Positions 34,455-43,695 of a stretch of DNA of 64,000 nucleotides are shown here, piece by piece. The stretch comes from Skermanella rosea. Lineage in GTDB: Bacteria > Pseudomonadota > Alphaproteobacteria > Azospirillales > Azospirillaceae. The notes beneath the pieces were generated by a model. It was given only the letters and a program-made list of their open reading frames with translations, had not been told where the DNA came from and did not search any database. The DNA lies in the NCBI RefSeq assembly GCF_016806835.2, contig NZ_CP086111.1:5635471-5699470 (forward strand). The letters are read 5' to 3'. Both the position numbers and the translations under genes were made by a program. Position 1 is the first letter of the stretch. Each line of letters starts with the position of its first letter.

Positions 34455-36176
34455 TCAAGAACGCGGGGGGATCGTCCTCGTGGGCTCCGGCCTGAGGAAG
34501 TCGAAGTCGCATCCCTCGTCGGCCTGGAGCACGCTGTCCAGGTAGAGCTTGCGGTAGCCCCGCTCCGGCGGCGCATGGGGAACCGGCACGGGAGTGCGGG
34601 CGGCCAGTTCGGCCTCGTCCACCAGCAGGTCGATGCGGCGCGCCGGAACGTCCAGGCGGATGCGGTCGCCGGTGCGGACCAGGGCCAGCGGACCGCCGGA
34701 CGCGGATTCCGGCGTCACGTGCAGGACGATGGTGCCCGACGCGGTGCCGCTCATCCGCCCGTCGGAGATCCGCACCATGTCGGTGACGCCCTGGCGGGCC
34801 AGCTTGCGCGGGATCGGCAGGTATCCCGCCTCCGGCATGCCGGGGGCTCCCTTGGGGCCGATGTTCTGGAGCACCAGGATGTCGTCGGCGGTCACGTCCA
34901 GGTCGGGATCGTCGATCCGGGCAGCCAAGTCGGCGGCGCCGGCGAAGACGACGGCCCGCCCGGTGTGCCGCATCAGCCGGGGCGACGCCGCCGACTGCTT
35001 GACGATGGCTCCGCCCGGCGCCAGCGTGCCGCGCAGGAAGGCCATGCCGCCCTCGGGATGGATCGGGTTTTCCAGGGTGCGCACGACATCCTGCGGCCAC
35101 GGGCCGGGTGCGGCGTCGATCGCCTCGCCCAGGGTCGTTCCGGCCACGGTCGGGCAGTCCAGGTGCAGCAGCGGCTTCAGCTCCCGCAGGATCGCCGCGA
35201 GGCCGCCGGCATCGTGCAGGTCTTCCATATAGTGGCGGCCGGACGGCTTGAGATCGACCAGGACGGGCGTCTCCCGGCCCATGCGGTCGAAACCCTCCAG
35301 GTCGATGCGGATGCCCAGGCGCCCGGCCATGGCGGTCAGGTGGATGATCCCGTTGGTCGATCCTCCCGTCGCCAGCAGCACCCGGAGCGCGTTCTCGAAC
35401 GCCCGTTCCGTCATGATCCGGTCGGGTGTTATGCCGTCGCGGGCGAGGCGGACCGCGGCGGTGCCGGTCGCCTCCGCGTGGCGCAGCCGTTCCGACAGGA
35501 CCGCCGGGATCGCGGCCCCGCCGGGCAGCATCATGCCCAGCGCCTCGACCGCGAGCGCCATGGTGCTGGCCGTGCCCATGACCGAGCAGGTGCCGGCGCT
35601 GGGAGCCAGCCGGTCGTTGACCTCCGCGATCTCGGCGGCGTCGATCTCGTCCGCGCGGTACCGCGCCCAGAAGCGGCGGCAGTCGGTGCAGGCGCCGACC
35701 CGCTCGCCCCGGTGGCTGCCGGTCAGCATCGGCCCGGTGACGAGCTGGATCGCCGGCACGCCGGCGCTGGCCGCCGCCATCAGCTGGGCCGGGACCGTCT
35801 TGTCGCAGCCGCCGATCAGCACCACGGCGTCCATCGGCTGCGCCCGGATCATCTCCTCCGTGTCCATGGCCATCAGGTTGCGGAGGAACATGCTGGTGGG
35901 ATAGGCGAAGGATTCATGGAGCGACACGGTCGGGAAATCGACCGGCAGGGCGCCCGCCAGCATCACGCCGCGCTTCACCGCCTCGATCAGGTCGGGCACC
36001 GTGCGGTGGCAGGCGTTGTAGCCGCTGTAGGTGTTGACGACGCCGACGATCGGCCGTTCCAGCGCGTCATCGGAATAGCCCATGGCCTTGATGAAGGCCT
36101 TGCGCAGGAACATGGAAAAGCCCGCGTCGCCGTAGCTGGTCAGCCCGCGCGCCATGCCGGTCTTCTTCGTCGTCAT
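34455..36176 (-). CDS. IlvD/Edd-family dehydratase, sugar-acid type (573 aa)
   Basis: An Fe-S dehydratase: GGCDKTVPA, ACTDCRRFW and SAGTCSVMGTASTM hold the cluster cysteines, GGSTNGIIHL follows, and SDGRMSGTASG and QADEGCDFDFL close the C-terminal half. The last motif and the length suggest an aldonic acid dehydratase (L-arabinonate or similar) or an IlvD paralogue rather than Edd. No sugar-pathway genes are next to it, so the substrate remains open. It is upstream of nifJ on the same strand but separated by the FNR-type box. Confidence 0.82.
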   Translation of the reverse strand: MTTKKTGMARGLTSYGDAGFSMFLRKAFIKAMGYSDDALERPIVGVVNTYSGYNACHRTVPDLIEAVKRGVMLAGALPVDFPTVSLHESFAYPTSMFLRNLMAMDTEEMIRAQPMDAVVLIGGCDKTVPAQLMAAASAGVPAIQLVTGPMLTGSHRGERVGACTDCRRFWARYRADEIDAAEIAEVNDRLAPSAGTCSVMGTASTMALAVEALGMMLPGGAAIPAVLSERLRHAEATGTAAVRLARDGITPDRIMTERAFENALRVLLATGGSTNGIIHLTAMAGRLGIRIDLEGFDRMGRETPVLVDLKPSGRHYMEDLHDAGGLAAILRELKPLLHLDCPTVAGTTLGEAIDAAPGPWPQDVVRTLENPIHPEGGMAFLRGTLAPGGAIVKQSAASPRLMRHTGRAVVFAGAADLAARIDDPDLDVTADDILVLQNIGPKGAPGMPEAGYLPIPRKLARQGVTDMVRISDGRMSGTASGTIVLHVTPESASGGPLALVRTGDRIRLDVPARRIDLLVDEAELAARTPVPVPHAPPERGYRKLYLDSVLQADEGCDFDFLRPEPTRTIPPRS

Positions 36177-36213
36177 TCAGAGCCCCCCTAACCTCCCGTG
36201 CGGTCCGGGGAGG

Positions 36214-36735
36214 CTAGGCAGATTGGACAGACCGGTCCAGCGTAATCACCATATAGGCCGCATCATCGCCGTAGGACGCCAGCTTGGTGGCCAGCGCCGC
36301 GTCGCCGGGATGGACCGCGAAGCCGCGCCGGCGCCAATAGGGCGCCGACCGGTTGACGGCGGTCAGGGCCAGCGCCGGCAGGCCCCGGCGCCCGGCGAGG
36401 GCGCGGAGGATATCGACCAGCGACTCCCCCAGCCCGAGCCCACGCGCCTCCGGCAGCAGGGCCACGTCATGGAGGTAGAGGCAGTCGGCATCGGGGGGCA
36501 GCCCGCCGAGCAGGCTGTCGAGCGCCGGCGGACGCCCCAGCGTGCCTGGATGGCTGACGGCGTAGCCGAGCACGCTCCCGTGCCCGTCCTGCGCGATCAG
36601 ACAGCCGGCGGGGAACAGCGCCAGTCGCTCGGCCGGCACCTCGGGGGACTCCGGGTAACCGGGGTGGACGATCTCGGCGATCCGCTCGACCGTGGGCAGG
36701 TCCGCCGGACTCATGGGACGCCAGTGTGCCGACAT
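36214..36735 (-). CDS. GNAT-family N-acetyltransferase (173 aa)
   Basis: A GCN5-related acetyltransferase fold: an N-terminal RPMSPADLPTVERIAEI helix, the beta4 strand CLYLHDVALLPEARGLGLGESLV with the acetyl-CoA pyrophosphate loop (R/Q-x-x-G-x-G/A seen as RGLGLG), and a C-terminal YWRRRGF strand. The substrate is unknown. It is 37 bp downstream of nothing obvious on its strand and lies between the dehydratase and an Rpn-type nuclease. Confidence 0.8.
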   Translation of the reverse strand: MSAHWRPMSPADLPTVERIAEIVHPGYPESPEVPAERLALFPAGCLIAQDGHGSVLGYAVSHPGTLGRPPALDSLLGGLPPDADCLYLHDVALLPEARGLGLGESLVDILRALAGRRGLPALALTAVNRSAPYWRRRGFAVHPGDAALATKLASYGDDAAYMVITLDRSVQSA

Positions 36736-36764
36736 GCTGGACCGATCCGCTCCCGGCCGGCGCC

Positions 36765-37748
36765 TCAGCCGGGCCGGAGATCGGGGAAGACGTCGGCGAG
36801 CGACCGGGCTTCCATCAGGCGATCCATATAGGCGTCGAGCTGGTCGATGGTCGCCGAGGCGATCAGGCGGTCCACGTCGGCCGGCAGGTCGCCGAACCGG
36901 CGCTTGAGCTGGCGCGACAGCATTTCCACCCTGCCCGCGGTCATGCCCTCGGCCAAAGCTTCGGCCCTGCCTTCTGCCCGCAGTTCGCGCTCCCAGATCT
37001 TGATCCGCTCCGACAACATGCCCTGAACCTCCCCAAGTCCAGACGGGACCGCCACCGGCCCGTCCCCGCCAACCAATGCCGCCGCAGCCTGCGCCACCAC
37101 CTCGCCGAAGGCCAGCTTCAGCGACTCATGGTCCGGATGCCCCCGGAACCAGCCGATCACCTCCCGGACCAGTCCGGGCAGCTCGGTGGGCCGGGTGCAG
37201 GTCTCGATCCGGAACAGCAGCGCCACCAGGCCGTCCCTCCGGGCGAGGTCCTCGGCGCCGAGCCTGCCCTCGTCGATGAGATGATAGCGGATGCCCGGCT
37301 GCCAAGGCCAGAGCGCCGCGTCCGGCGCCAGGCCCATCAGGCCGGCGGTGTCGAGCGGCGCGTTCCACGGGGCCTCGCCATTGTAGAGCACCACCGGCAG
37401 CACCGGCGGCAGGGGCGAGCCGGGCGGCAGCTTCAGCTCCCGGATGAGCTGCTGCCACAGCAGGCCGACATAGACCATGACCCGGATCGCCATCCACCAG
37501 TCGGAGCGCGACTGGAACTCCAGCATCAGGTAGATGTGGACGACCTCGCCCGACAGGGTCGGCACGCGCCATATCAGGTCGCCCTCGCGCCGCCGGCCGT
37601 CGCGGGCGTGGAACTTGGCGTTGACCCGCTCCATGCGGGTGAAGTCCAGCCCGGCGGCGACGTCCTCCGGCACGAAGCCGCGGATCAGCTGCTCGACCAT
37701 CAGCGGGTGCGAGAAGAGACGGTGGTACAGGCTGTCTGAGGCAGGCAT
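36765..37748 (-). CDS. Rpn-family PD-(D/E)XK nuclease / putative transposase (327 aa)
   Basis: Begins MPASDSLYHRLFSHPLMVEQLI, the typical opening of Rpn/YhgA-like proteins. The nuclease core shows ERVNAKFHARD, REGDLIW and YLMLEFQSR (the D and E-x-Q of PD-(D/E)XK). The C-terminal 60 residues are DUF4351-like (GRVEMLSRQLKRRFGDLP, IASATIDQLDAYMDRLMEA). Rpn proteins cut DNA and promote RecA-independent recombination. The start at 37748 is used because the 14 residues upstream are not family-like. It is not flanked by inverted repeats. Confidence 0.82.
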   Translation of the reverse strand: MPASDSLYHRLFSHPLMVEQLIRGFVPEDVAAGLDFTRMERVNAKFHARDGRRREGDLIWRVPTLSGEVVHIYLMLEFQSRSDWWMAIRVMVYVGLLWQQLIRELKLPPGSPLPPVLPVVLYNGEAPWNAPLDTAGLMGLAPDAALWPWQPGIRYHLIDEGRLGAEDLARRDGLVALLFRIETCTRPTELPGLVREVIGWFRGHPDHESLKLAFGEVVAQAAAALVGGDGPVAVPSGLGEVQGMLSERIKIWERELRAEGRAEALAEGMTAGRVEMLSRQLKRRFGDLPADVDRLIASATIDQLDAYMDRLMEARSLADVFPDLRPG

Positions 37749-37848
37749 CGGGGCGGGTATCCCGTGGGATGGAACAGCCCCTCTCTGCATGCGCCCGCAA
37801 CCTTGCGCAAGCGCCGGCCGGCACCCGCGACCCTATGACCTATCCCCC

Positions 37849-38853
37849 TCAGCCGCCGATCCTCACCACGGTGCGGCCGCGGACCTGGCCCTTGAGGATG
37901 TCGTCGGCCACCCGGGGCAGGTCCTCCAGCGCGACCTCGGTGGTGACCGCGTCCAGCGTCTCCTGCGGCAATTCGCGGGCGATGCGGGTCCAGGCCTCCT
38001 GGCGCCGCGGCTTCGGGCAGTTGACCGAATCGATGCCGAGCAGCGACACGCCGCGCAGGATGAAGGGCATCACGGTGGTCGGCAGGTCCGCGCCCCCGGC
38101 GAGGCCGCAGGCGGCGACGGCGCCGCCATAGGCGACTCCCGCCAGAACACTGGCGAGCGTGGTTCCGCCGACGGTATCGACGGCGCCGCCCCAGCGCTCG
38201 GAAGTCAGCGGCTTGGACGGCTGCGCCAGCTCATTGCGGTCCACGATCACCGACGCGCCGAGGGACTTCAGGTAATCGGCCTGCTCCGGCCGGCCGGTCG
38301 AGGCCGCCACTTTGTAGCCGTTGCCGGCGAGCAGCCGCACCGCGACGCTGCCGACGCCGCCCGCCGCCCCCGTCACCAGGATCTCGCGGCTCCGGTCGAG
38401 GCCGTGCCGCTCCAGCGCCATGACCGCCAGCATCGCGGTGAACCCGGCCGTGCCGACCGCCATGGCGTGGCGGGCGGTCAGTCCTTCCGGCAAGGGGACC
38501 AGCCATTCCGACTTGACGCGCGCCCGTTCGGCGAAGCCGCCGGACCAGGATTCGCCGACGCCCCAGCCGGTCAGGACCACCGCGTCGCCGGGCTTGTAGT
38601 CGGGCGAGTCTGACCGGATCACCGTGCCGGCGAAGTCGATGCCGGGCACCATGGGGAACCTGCGCAGGATGCGCCCCTTGCCGGTCAGCGCCAGCCCGTC
38701 CTTGTAGTTGAAGCTGGACCAGGCGACGGCGACGGTGACGTCGGCCTCCGGCAGGTCGGCGTCCGTCCAGCGCGTCAGGCCGACACGCACCTTGCCGTCG
38801 GCCTGGTCGGCGACCAGGACCCTGAAGGAGGCTTGGGAAGCGTTCTCGGTCAT
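37849..38853 (-). CDS. acuI: Acrylyl-CoA reductase / YhdH-type quinone oxidoreductase (334 aa)
   Basis: An MDR-superfamily enzyme without zinc ligands: SSFNYKDGLALTGKG, PMVPGIDFAGTV, LTGWGVGESWSGGFAERA and the NADPH motif VTGAAGGVGSVAVRLL with STGRPEQADYLKSLGA. It reduces acryloyl-CoA to propionyl-CoA, detoxifying acrylate. AGGGGAG is upstream of the ATG. It is divergent from an MFS transporter across a shared 170-bp region. Confidence 0.88.
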   Translation of the reverse strand: MTENASQASFRVLVADQADGKVRVGLTRWTDADLPEADVTVAVAWSSFNYKDGLALTGKGRILRRFPMVPGIDFAGTVIRSDSPDYKPGDAVVLTGWGVGESWSGGFAERARVKSEWLVPLPEGLTARHAMAVGTAGFTAMLAVMALERHGLDRSREILVTGAAGGVGSVAVRLLAGNGYKVAASTGRPEQADYLKSLGASVIVDRNELAQPSKPLTSERWGGAVDTVGGTTLASVLAGVAYGGAVAACGLAGGADLPTTVMPFILRGVSLLGIDSVNCPKPRRQEAWTRIARELPQETLDAVTTEVALEDLPRVADDILKGQVRGRTVVRIGG

Positions 38854-38958
38854 GGGCGGTTTCTCCCCTTGGTTGGTTATCCGGACGGGTGTCTCAGCCG
38901 GCGCCCCGCCGCAACGCTCGTGTCAGGCATTCGGGACGGGATCGAACGCCGCCCGCTT

Positions 38959-38986
38959 ATTTGTTTGACAAATATTCGGGTGTCAA
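38959..38986. promoter_or_regulatory. Operator-like inverted repeats between acuI and the MFS gene
   Basis: ATTTGT-TTG-ACAAAT at 38959-38973 overlaps TTGACA-N10-TGTCAA at 38965-38986. The position in the divergent spacer fits a repressor site controlling one or both genes. The regulator is not in the window. Confidence 0.5.
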
Positions 38987-39026
38987 CCGAGCCTGAAGGA
39001 GACCAACGGCAGCAGACAGAACCGGC

Positions 39027-40277
39027 ATGACCGATCCCGGCGCCCGAGTCACAAGAAAAAGCATCGCCGTCCGTCCCGCGGGGCGGACCCTCTCCCTCGC
39101 CCTGCTCCTGGTCGCGGAGGTGGCCGCCATGTCGGTCTGGTTCGCCACGACGGCGTCGCTCGCCGGCATCAAGGCGGAATGGGAGCTGGGACCGTTCCGC
39201 GAGGCCTTGCTGACCAGCAGCGTCCAGGCGGGATTCGTCGCCGGCACGCTCGGCAGCGCGCTGCTCAGCCTGGCGGACCGGATGGACCTGCGGCACCTGT
39301 TCCGCGCGTCGGCGCTGGTCGCCGCGGCCGCCAACGCCGCGATCCTCGCCCTCGACCCGACCGACGCGCTGCTGCCGGTGCTGCGGTTCGTGACCGGCAT
39401 GTGCATGGCCGGCGTCTATCCCGTCGGGATGAAGATCGCCACCACCTGGGCGAAACGGGACCTGGGGCTGCTGATCGGCCTGCTGATCGCGGCGCTCACC
39501 CTGGGATCGGCCTCGCCCCACCTGCTGGCGGCGTTCGGCGGGGTGGACTGGCGTGTGCCCTATGTCGCCGCCTCGGCCGCGGCCCTGCTGGCGGCGGTCC
39601 TGATCACGTTCGTCCAGGTCGGGCCGAACCTCGCCAAGGCGCCGCCGCTGCGGCTCGGCAACGCGCTGGAGGCGTGGCGCAACCGGCCGCTGCGGCTGGC
39701 CAACCTGGGCTATCTCGGCCACATGTGGGAACTCTACGCCATGTGGGCCTGGTTCGGCGCCTTCGTCCATGCCAGCTTCGCGCTGACGCTGGGCGGGGAC
39801 TCCTCGACCGAGGCCAAGCTGGCGACCTTCGCCGTCGTCGGCTCCGGGGCCGCGGGAGCGCTGGCCGGCGGCTGGCTGGCCGACCGCTGGGGGCGCACCC
39901 TGGTCACCTCGGTCTCCATGGCGATCAGCGGAACCTGCGCGCTCACCATCGGCCTGCTGTTCGACGGCCCGCCCGTCCTGCTGCTGGCCGTCGGCATCGT
40001 CTGGGGCATCAGCATCATCGCCGACAGCGGCCAGTTCTCGGCGACCGTGGCCGAACTGAGCGACCGGTCGCTGGTCGGCACCATGCTGACCATACAGACC
40101 TGCGCCGGGTTCCTGCTGACGCTCGCCAGCATCCACCTGATGCCGTTCGCGGTGGACGCGGTCGGCTGGACCTATGCCTTCGCGGTGCTCGCCGTCGGTC
40201 CCTTCCTCGGGATCCTGGCGATGCTGAGGCTGCGGGCCGATCCCGCAGCCCGGGCGGTCGCGGGCGGCAGGCGCTGA
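39027..40277 (+). CDS. MFS transporter (416 aa)
   Basis: Twelve predicted membrane segments with MFS signatures: VAEVAAMSVWFATTASLAG at TM1, DRMDLRHLFR in loop 2-3, and GGWLADRWGRTLVTS after TM8. It resembles CynX/NarK-type drug-metabolite permeases, but the substrate cannot be read from the sequence. It is transcribed divergently from acuI. AAGGAG occurs 25 bp upstream, too far for a normal ribosome-binding site, so the start is uncertain. Confidence 0.82.
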   Translation: MTDPGARVTRKSIAVRPAGRTLSLALLLVAEVAAMSVWFATTASLAGIKAEWELGPFREALLTSSVQAGFVAGTLGSALLSLADRMDLRHLFRASALVAAAANAAILALDPTDALLPVLRFVTGMCMAGVYPVGMKIATTWAKRDLGLLIGLLIAALTLGSASPHLLAAFGGVDWRVPYVAASAAALLAAVLITFVQVGPNLAKAPPLRLGNALEAWRNRPLRLANLGYLGHMWELYAMWAWFGAFVHASFALTLGGDSSTEAKLATFAVVGSGAAGALAGGWLADRWGRTLVTSVSMAISGTCALTIGLLFDGPPVLLLAVGIVWGISIIADSGQFSATVAELSDRSLVGTMLTIQTCAGFLLTLASIHLMPFAVDAVGWTYAFAVLAVGPFLGILAMLRLRADPAARAVAGGRR

Positions 40278-40303
40278 TCGGTTGCGGGAAACACCGATTT
40301 GGA

Positions 40304-40326
40304 CCGAATATCAAGGTATTATTCGG
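40304..40326 (+). terminator. Possible terminator or operator hairpin after the MFS gene
   Basis: CCGAATA and TATTCGG form a 7-bp inverted repeat with a 9-bp spacer, followed by CATTTTG. It is weak as a terminator; it could equally be an operator for the RTX gene 115 bp downstream. Confidence 0.35.
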
Positions 40327-40441
40327 CATTTTGTGACAAATGGGGCACGAACCGGCCGTGCGCTTGATAAATCTATATGGGTAATACAAATTCGCGCCCA
40401 AGAAGATCGATGGCAACAGCGAACTTGGCGCGAGGCTATTC

Positions 40442-41287
40442 ATGGCAACACTTCCAGGCGGGTCCTACGACACTCAATACGGCACCAGCGATTCGGATTT
40501 CCTGACGGGTGGCGGTCGCCACGACCTTTTGGTCGGCGGCGGCGGTGACGACATGCTGTTCGGCAACTGGGGCGAGGACGTGCTCGACGGCGGGACCGGC
40601 GACGATTACCTGGACGGCGGCGCGCGGTCCGACACGCTGCTGGGCGGCAGCGGCAGCGACACGCTGCTGGGCGGCACCTCCGACGACACCATCGTCGGCG
40701 GCTCGGGCGACGACCTGCTGAAAGGCGAGCACGGGCACGACCGGCTCGACGGCGGCAGCGGCAACGACATCCTGGACGGCGGCAGCGGCAAGGACGTGCT
40801 GAACGGCGGGTCGGGCGACGACACGCTGCTGGGCGGCGGCCACGACGACATCCTGAACGGCGGGTCCGGCAACGACTATCTCAGGGGCGACAACGGCAAC
40901 GATATCCTGAACGGCGGTAGCGGCGACGACGTGCTGGCCGGCGGCAACGGCGACGACATCATGTTCGGCGGCAGCGGCGACGACGTGCTGCGCGGCGGCT
41001 TCGGCAACGACATCCTGACCGGCGGGGCCGGGGCCGACACCTTCGCCTTCCGCGGCGGCGGCGGCCAGGACGTGGTGATGGACTTCCAGCAGGGCGTGGA
41101 CCTCCTGCTGGTCTCGCGCAACATCAACGGCCTCAGCGTGTCGAGCGCCGGCGATCTGGCGGCCCGCGTGACCGACGTCGGCGGCAACGCCGTGGTCGAC
41201 CTGGGCAACGGCGACACCATCACCCTGATGAACGTGTCGGCCGAGGACATCCAGCAGAACCCGAACGCCTTCTTCGCCATCGGCTGA
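40442..41287 (+). CDS. RTX-type calcium-binding repeat protein (281 aa)
   Basis: Nearly the whole protein (residues about 18-205) is GGxGxDxLx nonapeptide repeats, more than 18 copies, forming a calcium-stabilised parallel beta-roll. A C-terminal segment of about 75 residues (ADTFAFRGGGGQDVVMDFQQG onward) is the usual type I secretion end. There is no enzymatic domain and no N-terminal signal peptide, so export through a TolC-linked ABC exporter is likely. No exporter gene is adjacent. A strong hairpin follows. Confidence 0.88.
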   Translation: MATLPGGSYDTQYGTSDSDFLTGGGRHDLLVGGGGDDMLFGNWGEDVLDGGTGDDYLDGGARSDTLLGGSGSDTLLGGTSDDTIVGGSGDDLLKGEHGHDRLDGGSGNDILDGGSGKDVLNGGSGDDTLLGGGHDDILNGGSGNDYLRGDNGNDILNGGSGDDVLAGGNGDDIMFGGSGDDVLRGGFGNDILTGGAGADTFAFRGGGGQDVVMDFQQGVDLLLVSRNINGLSVSSAGDLAARVTDVGGNAVVDLGNGDTITLMNVSAEDIQQNPNAFFAIG

Positions 41288-41352
41288 CGGTGGCCGGCCG
41301 ACGGGGGTCGGCTAACGGGGGCCGGCCGGCGCGGGGCGGGTCCCGGACGGCG

Positions 41353-41386
41353 AAAGGGGGCGCCGGCTTCGGCCGGCGCCCCCTTT
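41353..41386 (+). terminator. Intrinsic terminator after the RTX gene
   Basis: A perfect 15-bp stem (AAAGGGGGCGCCGGC / GCCGGCGCCCCCTTT) with a TTCG loop; the descending arm ends in TTT. The hairpin may also act for the minus-strand ybdD gene, which ends at 41409. Confidence 0.85.
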
Positions 41387-41408
41387 CCGTTCCCGCCTCC
41401 GCGGCCGC

Positions 41409-41609
41409 TCAGCAGCAGCGGTTCATGCCGCCGCCCTTGGCGCCGTAGCGGGTGTCCTGCCGGTCGCGGAAGAACTCCTCGTAGGTCATCACCGGCTCGT
41501 CCGGATGGTTGGCGAGCCGGTGCGCCACGTAGGTGTCGTAGCAGGGGATCCCGACCATCAGCCGGCCGGTCTCCCTCAACCGGCCGAGGAACGACCTGAG
41601 CTCATGCAT
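41409..41609 (-). CDS. YbdD/YjiX-family small protein (66 aa)
   Basis: Matches the small family that accompanies CstA: LRETGRLMVGIPCYDTYVAH, MTYEEFFRDRQDTRYG and a cysteine pair at the C terminus. The ATG at 41609 overlaps the cstA stop by 8 bp, indicating coupled translation. It is thought to assist the peptide/pyruvate transporter; its exact role is not established. Confidence 0.88.
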   Translation of the reverse strand: MHELRSFLGRLRETGRLMVGIPCYDTYVAHRLANHPDEPVMTYEEFFRDRQDTRYGAKGGGMNRCC

Positions 41610-43695
41610 TGCCCGCCCCCTCCGCGGCGTAGCCGGCGGCCGGGGCCTCGCCCACCTCGCGGGCCGTGGCGTAGGGCGTGGCCAGCGCCTTGCGGACCGC
41701 GTCGATGCCGTAGACCACCATGGCCAGCACCACCGCGATGAACAGGCCGCACAGGACGGCGTCCACATAGTCGTTGAAGATGATCCGGTTCATCTCCTCG
41801 ACCGTCTTGGCCGGGGCCAGGATCTGGCCCGACGCCAGCGCGTCGCCGAACTTCGAGGCGTGGGCCAGGAAGCCGATCGCCGGGTTGGGGTGGAACAGCT
41901 TCTGCCAGCCGGCGGTCAGGGTGCAGATCAGCAGCCAGGCGGTCGGCACCAGGGTGACCCAGGCGTAGCGCTGCCGCTTCATCTTGAACAGCACGACCGT
42001 GCACAGGATCAGCGCGATGGCCGCCAGCATCTGGTTGGAGATGCCGAACAGCGGCCACAGCGTGTTGATGCCGCCCAGCGGATCGACCACGCCCTGGTAC
42101 AGGAAATAGCCCCAGGCGGTGACCGCCAGCCCCGTGGCGACCACGTTGGCGCCCCAGGACTCGGTGCGCTTCATCGCCGGGACGAAGGTGCCGAGCAGGT
42201 CCTGGATCATGAAGCGGCACACCCGCGTGCCGGCATCGACCGTGGTCAGGATGAACAAGGCCTCGAACAGGATCGCGAAGTGATACCAGAAGGCCATCAG
42301 CGCCTTGCCGCCGATCGCCGAGGACAGGATATGGGCCATGCCGACCGCCAGCGTCGGGGCGCCCCCGGCGCGCGACAGGATCGTGCCCTCGCCGACGTCC
42401 TGCGCCGTCTGGGCGAGCATCTCGGGAGTGATCACGAAGCCCCAGGAGCCGATGACCTGGGCCGCCTGCTCCGGCGTGGTGCCGATCAGGCTGGCCGGGC
42501 TGTTCATCGCGAAATAGAGGCCGGGCTCCAGCACGCAGGCGGCGATCAGGGCCATGATCGCGACGAAGCTCTCCATCAGCATGGAGCCGTAGCCGATCAG
42601 CCGGGCCTGGTCCTCGCTCTCGACCATCTTGGGCGTCGTGCCCGAGGCGATCAGCGAATGGAAGCCCGACACCGCGCCGCAGGCGATGGTGATGAACAGG
42701 AACGGGAACAGCGCGCCGGAGAATACCGGCCCGGTGCCGTCCACGAAGCGGCTGACCGCCGGCATCTTCAGCTCCGGCATGACGAACAGGATGCCGAGCG
42801 CCAGGCCGATGATGGTGCCGATCTTGAGGAAGGTGGAGAGATAGTCGCGCGGCGCCAGCAGCAGCCAGACCGGCAGCACGGAGGCGACGAAGCCGTAGCC
42901 GATGATGGTGAGGGCGAGCGTCTCGCCGCTGAAGGTGAACATCGGGGCCAGCGTCGGGCTCTCGCTCACGACCTGGCCGAAATATATCGCGCCGATCAGG
43001 GCGGCGAAGCCGATCACCGACATCTCGCCGATCCGGCCCGGCCGCAGGAACCGGGTATAGACGCCCATCAGCATGGCGATAGGGATGGTGGCGAAGACGG
43101 TGAAGCTGCCCCACGGGCTGTGGGCCAGAGCCTTGACCACCACCAGCGCCAGCACGGCCAGCAGGATGATCATGATCAGCAGAACGCCGAACATGGCGAT
43201 CACGCCGGCCACCTGCCCCATCTCGCTGCGGATCATGTCGCCCAGCGAGCGGCCGTCGCGGCGCATCGAGACGAACAGGACGATGAAGTCCTGGACCGCG
43301 CCGGCGAACACGACGCCGACCAGGATCCACAGCGTTCCCGGCAGATATCCGAGCTGGGCCGCCAGGACGGGGCCGACCAGCGGCCCGGCCCCCGCGATGG
43401 CCGCGAAATGATGGCCGAACAGCACGTACTTGTTGGTCGGCACATAGTCCAGGCCGTCATTGTACCGGACCGCGGGCGTCCTGCGCCGGGGATCGAGCCC
43501 CAGGACGGTCCGGGCGATGAACAGGCTGTAGAACCGGTAGGACAGGAGGGCGACGCAGACGGCCGCGACGACGATCCAGAGGGCGTTGATGGTCTCGCCC
43601 CGGTTCAGGGCGATCAAGCCGAAAGCGACCGTCATCGCCAGGGTGACGGCGATCCAGATCAGCCCTTGGCCGACTGTTTGAGTGGACCTACTCAT
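41602..43695 (-). CDS. cstA: CstA-family carbon-starvation transporter (697 aa)
   Basis: An integral membrane protein with about 16-18 hydrophobic segments and family motifs: NKYVLFGHHFAAIAGAGPLVGP, YLPGTLWILVGVVFAGAVQD and CGAVSGFHSLIASGTTPKM. It imports peptides or pyruvate during carbon starvation. The start at 43695 (MSRST) is preferred over 43809, whose extra 38 residues are not family-like; AAAGG lies 12 bp upstream. It is coupled to ybdD. Confidence 0.92.
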   Translation of the reverse strand: MSRSTQTVGQGLIWIAVTLAMTVAFGLIALNRGETINALWIVVAAVCVALLSYRFYSLFIARTVLGLDPRRRTPAVRYNDGLDYVPTNKYVLFGHHFAAIAGAGPLVGPVLAAQLGYLPGTLWILVGVVFAGAVQDFIVLFVSMRRDGRSLGDMIRSEMGQVAGVIAMFGVLLIMIILLAVLALVVVKALAHSPWGSFTVFATIPIAMLMGVYTRFLRPGRIGEMSVIGFAALIGAIYFGQVVSESPTLAPMFTFSGETLALTIIGYGFVASVLPVWLLLAPRDYLSTFLKIGTIIGLALGILFVMPELKMPAVSRFVDGTGPVFSGALFPFLFITIACGAVSGFHSLIASGTTPKMVESEDQARLIGYGSMLMESFVAIMALIAACVLEPGLYFAMNSPASLIGTTPEQAAQVIGSWGFVITPEMLAQTAQDVGEGTILSRAGGAPTLAVGMAHILSSAIGGKALMAFWYHFAILFEALFILTTVDAGTRVCRFMIQDLLGTFVPAMKRTESWGANVVATGLAVTAWGYFLYQGVVDPLGGINTLWPLFGISNQMLAAIALILCTVVLFKMKRQRYAWVTLVPTAWLLICTLTAGWQKLFHPNPAIGFLAHASKFGDALASGQILAPAKTVEEMNRIIFNDYVDAVLCGLFIAVVLAMVVYGIDAVRKALATPYATAREVGEAPAAGYAAEGAGNA

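Noticed and set aside
29373-36191. A plus-strand open frame of 2272 codons
   Set aside because: It lies antisense to nifJ, the DHOD-like gene and the dehydratase, all recognisable proteins. Its translation is His/Arg/Gly/Gln-rich low-complexity sequence, the usual by-product of high-GC coding on the other strand.
40508-41005. Repetitive DNA at 40500-41000 as a possible CRISPR or satellite array
   Set aside because: The repeat is a 27-bp-type codon pattern for RTX nonapeptides within one gene; there are no spacers.
41292-41335. Short imperfect repeat GGCCGGC...ACGGGGG after the RTX gene
   Set aside because: Only two degenerate copies in GC-rich spacer next to a clear terminator; easily chance.
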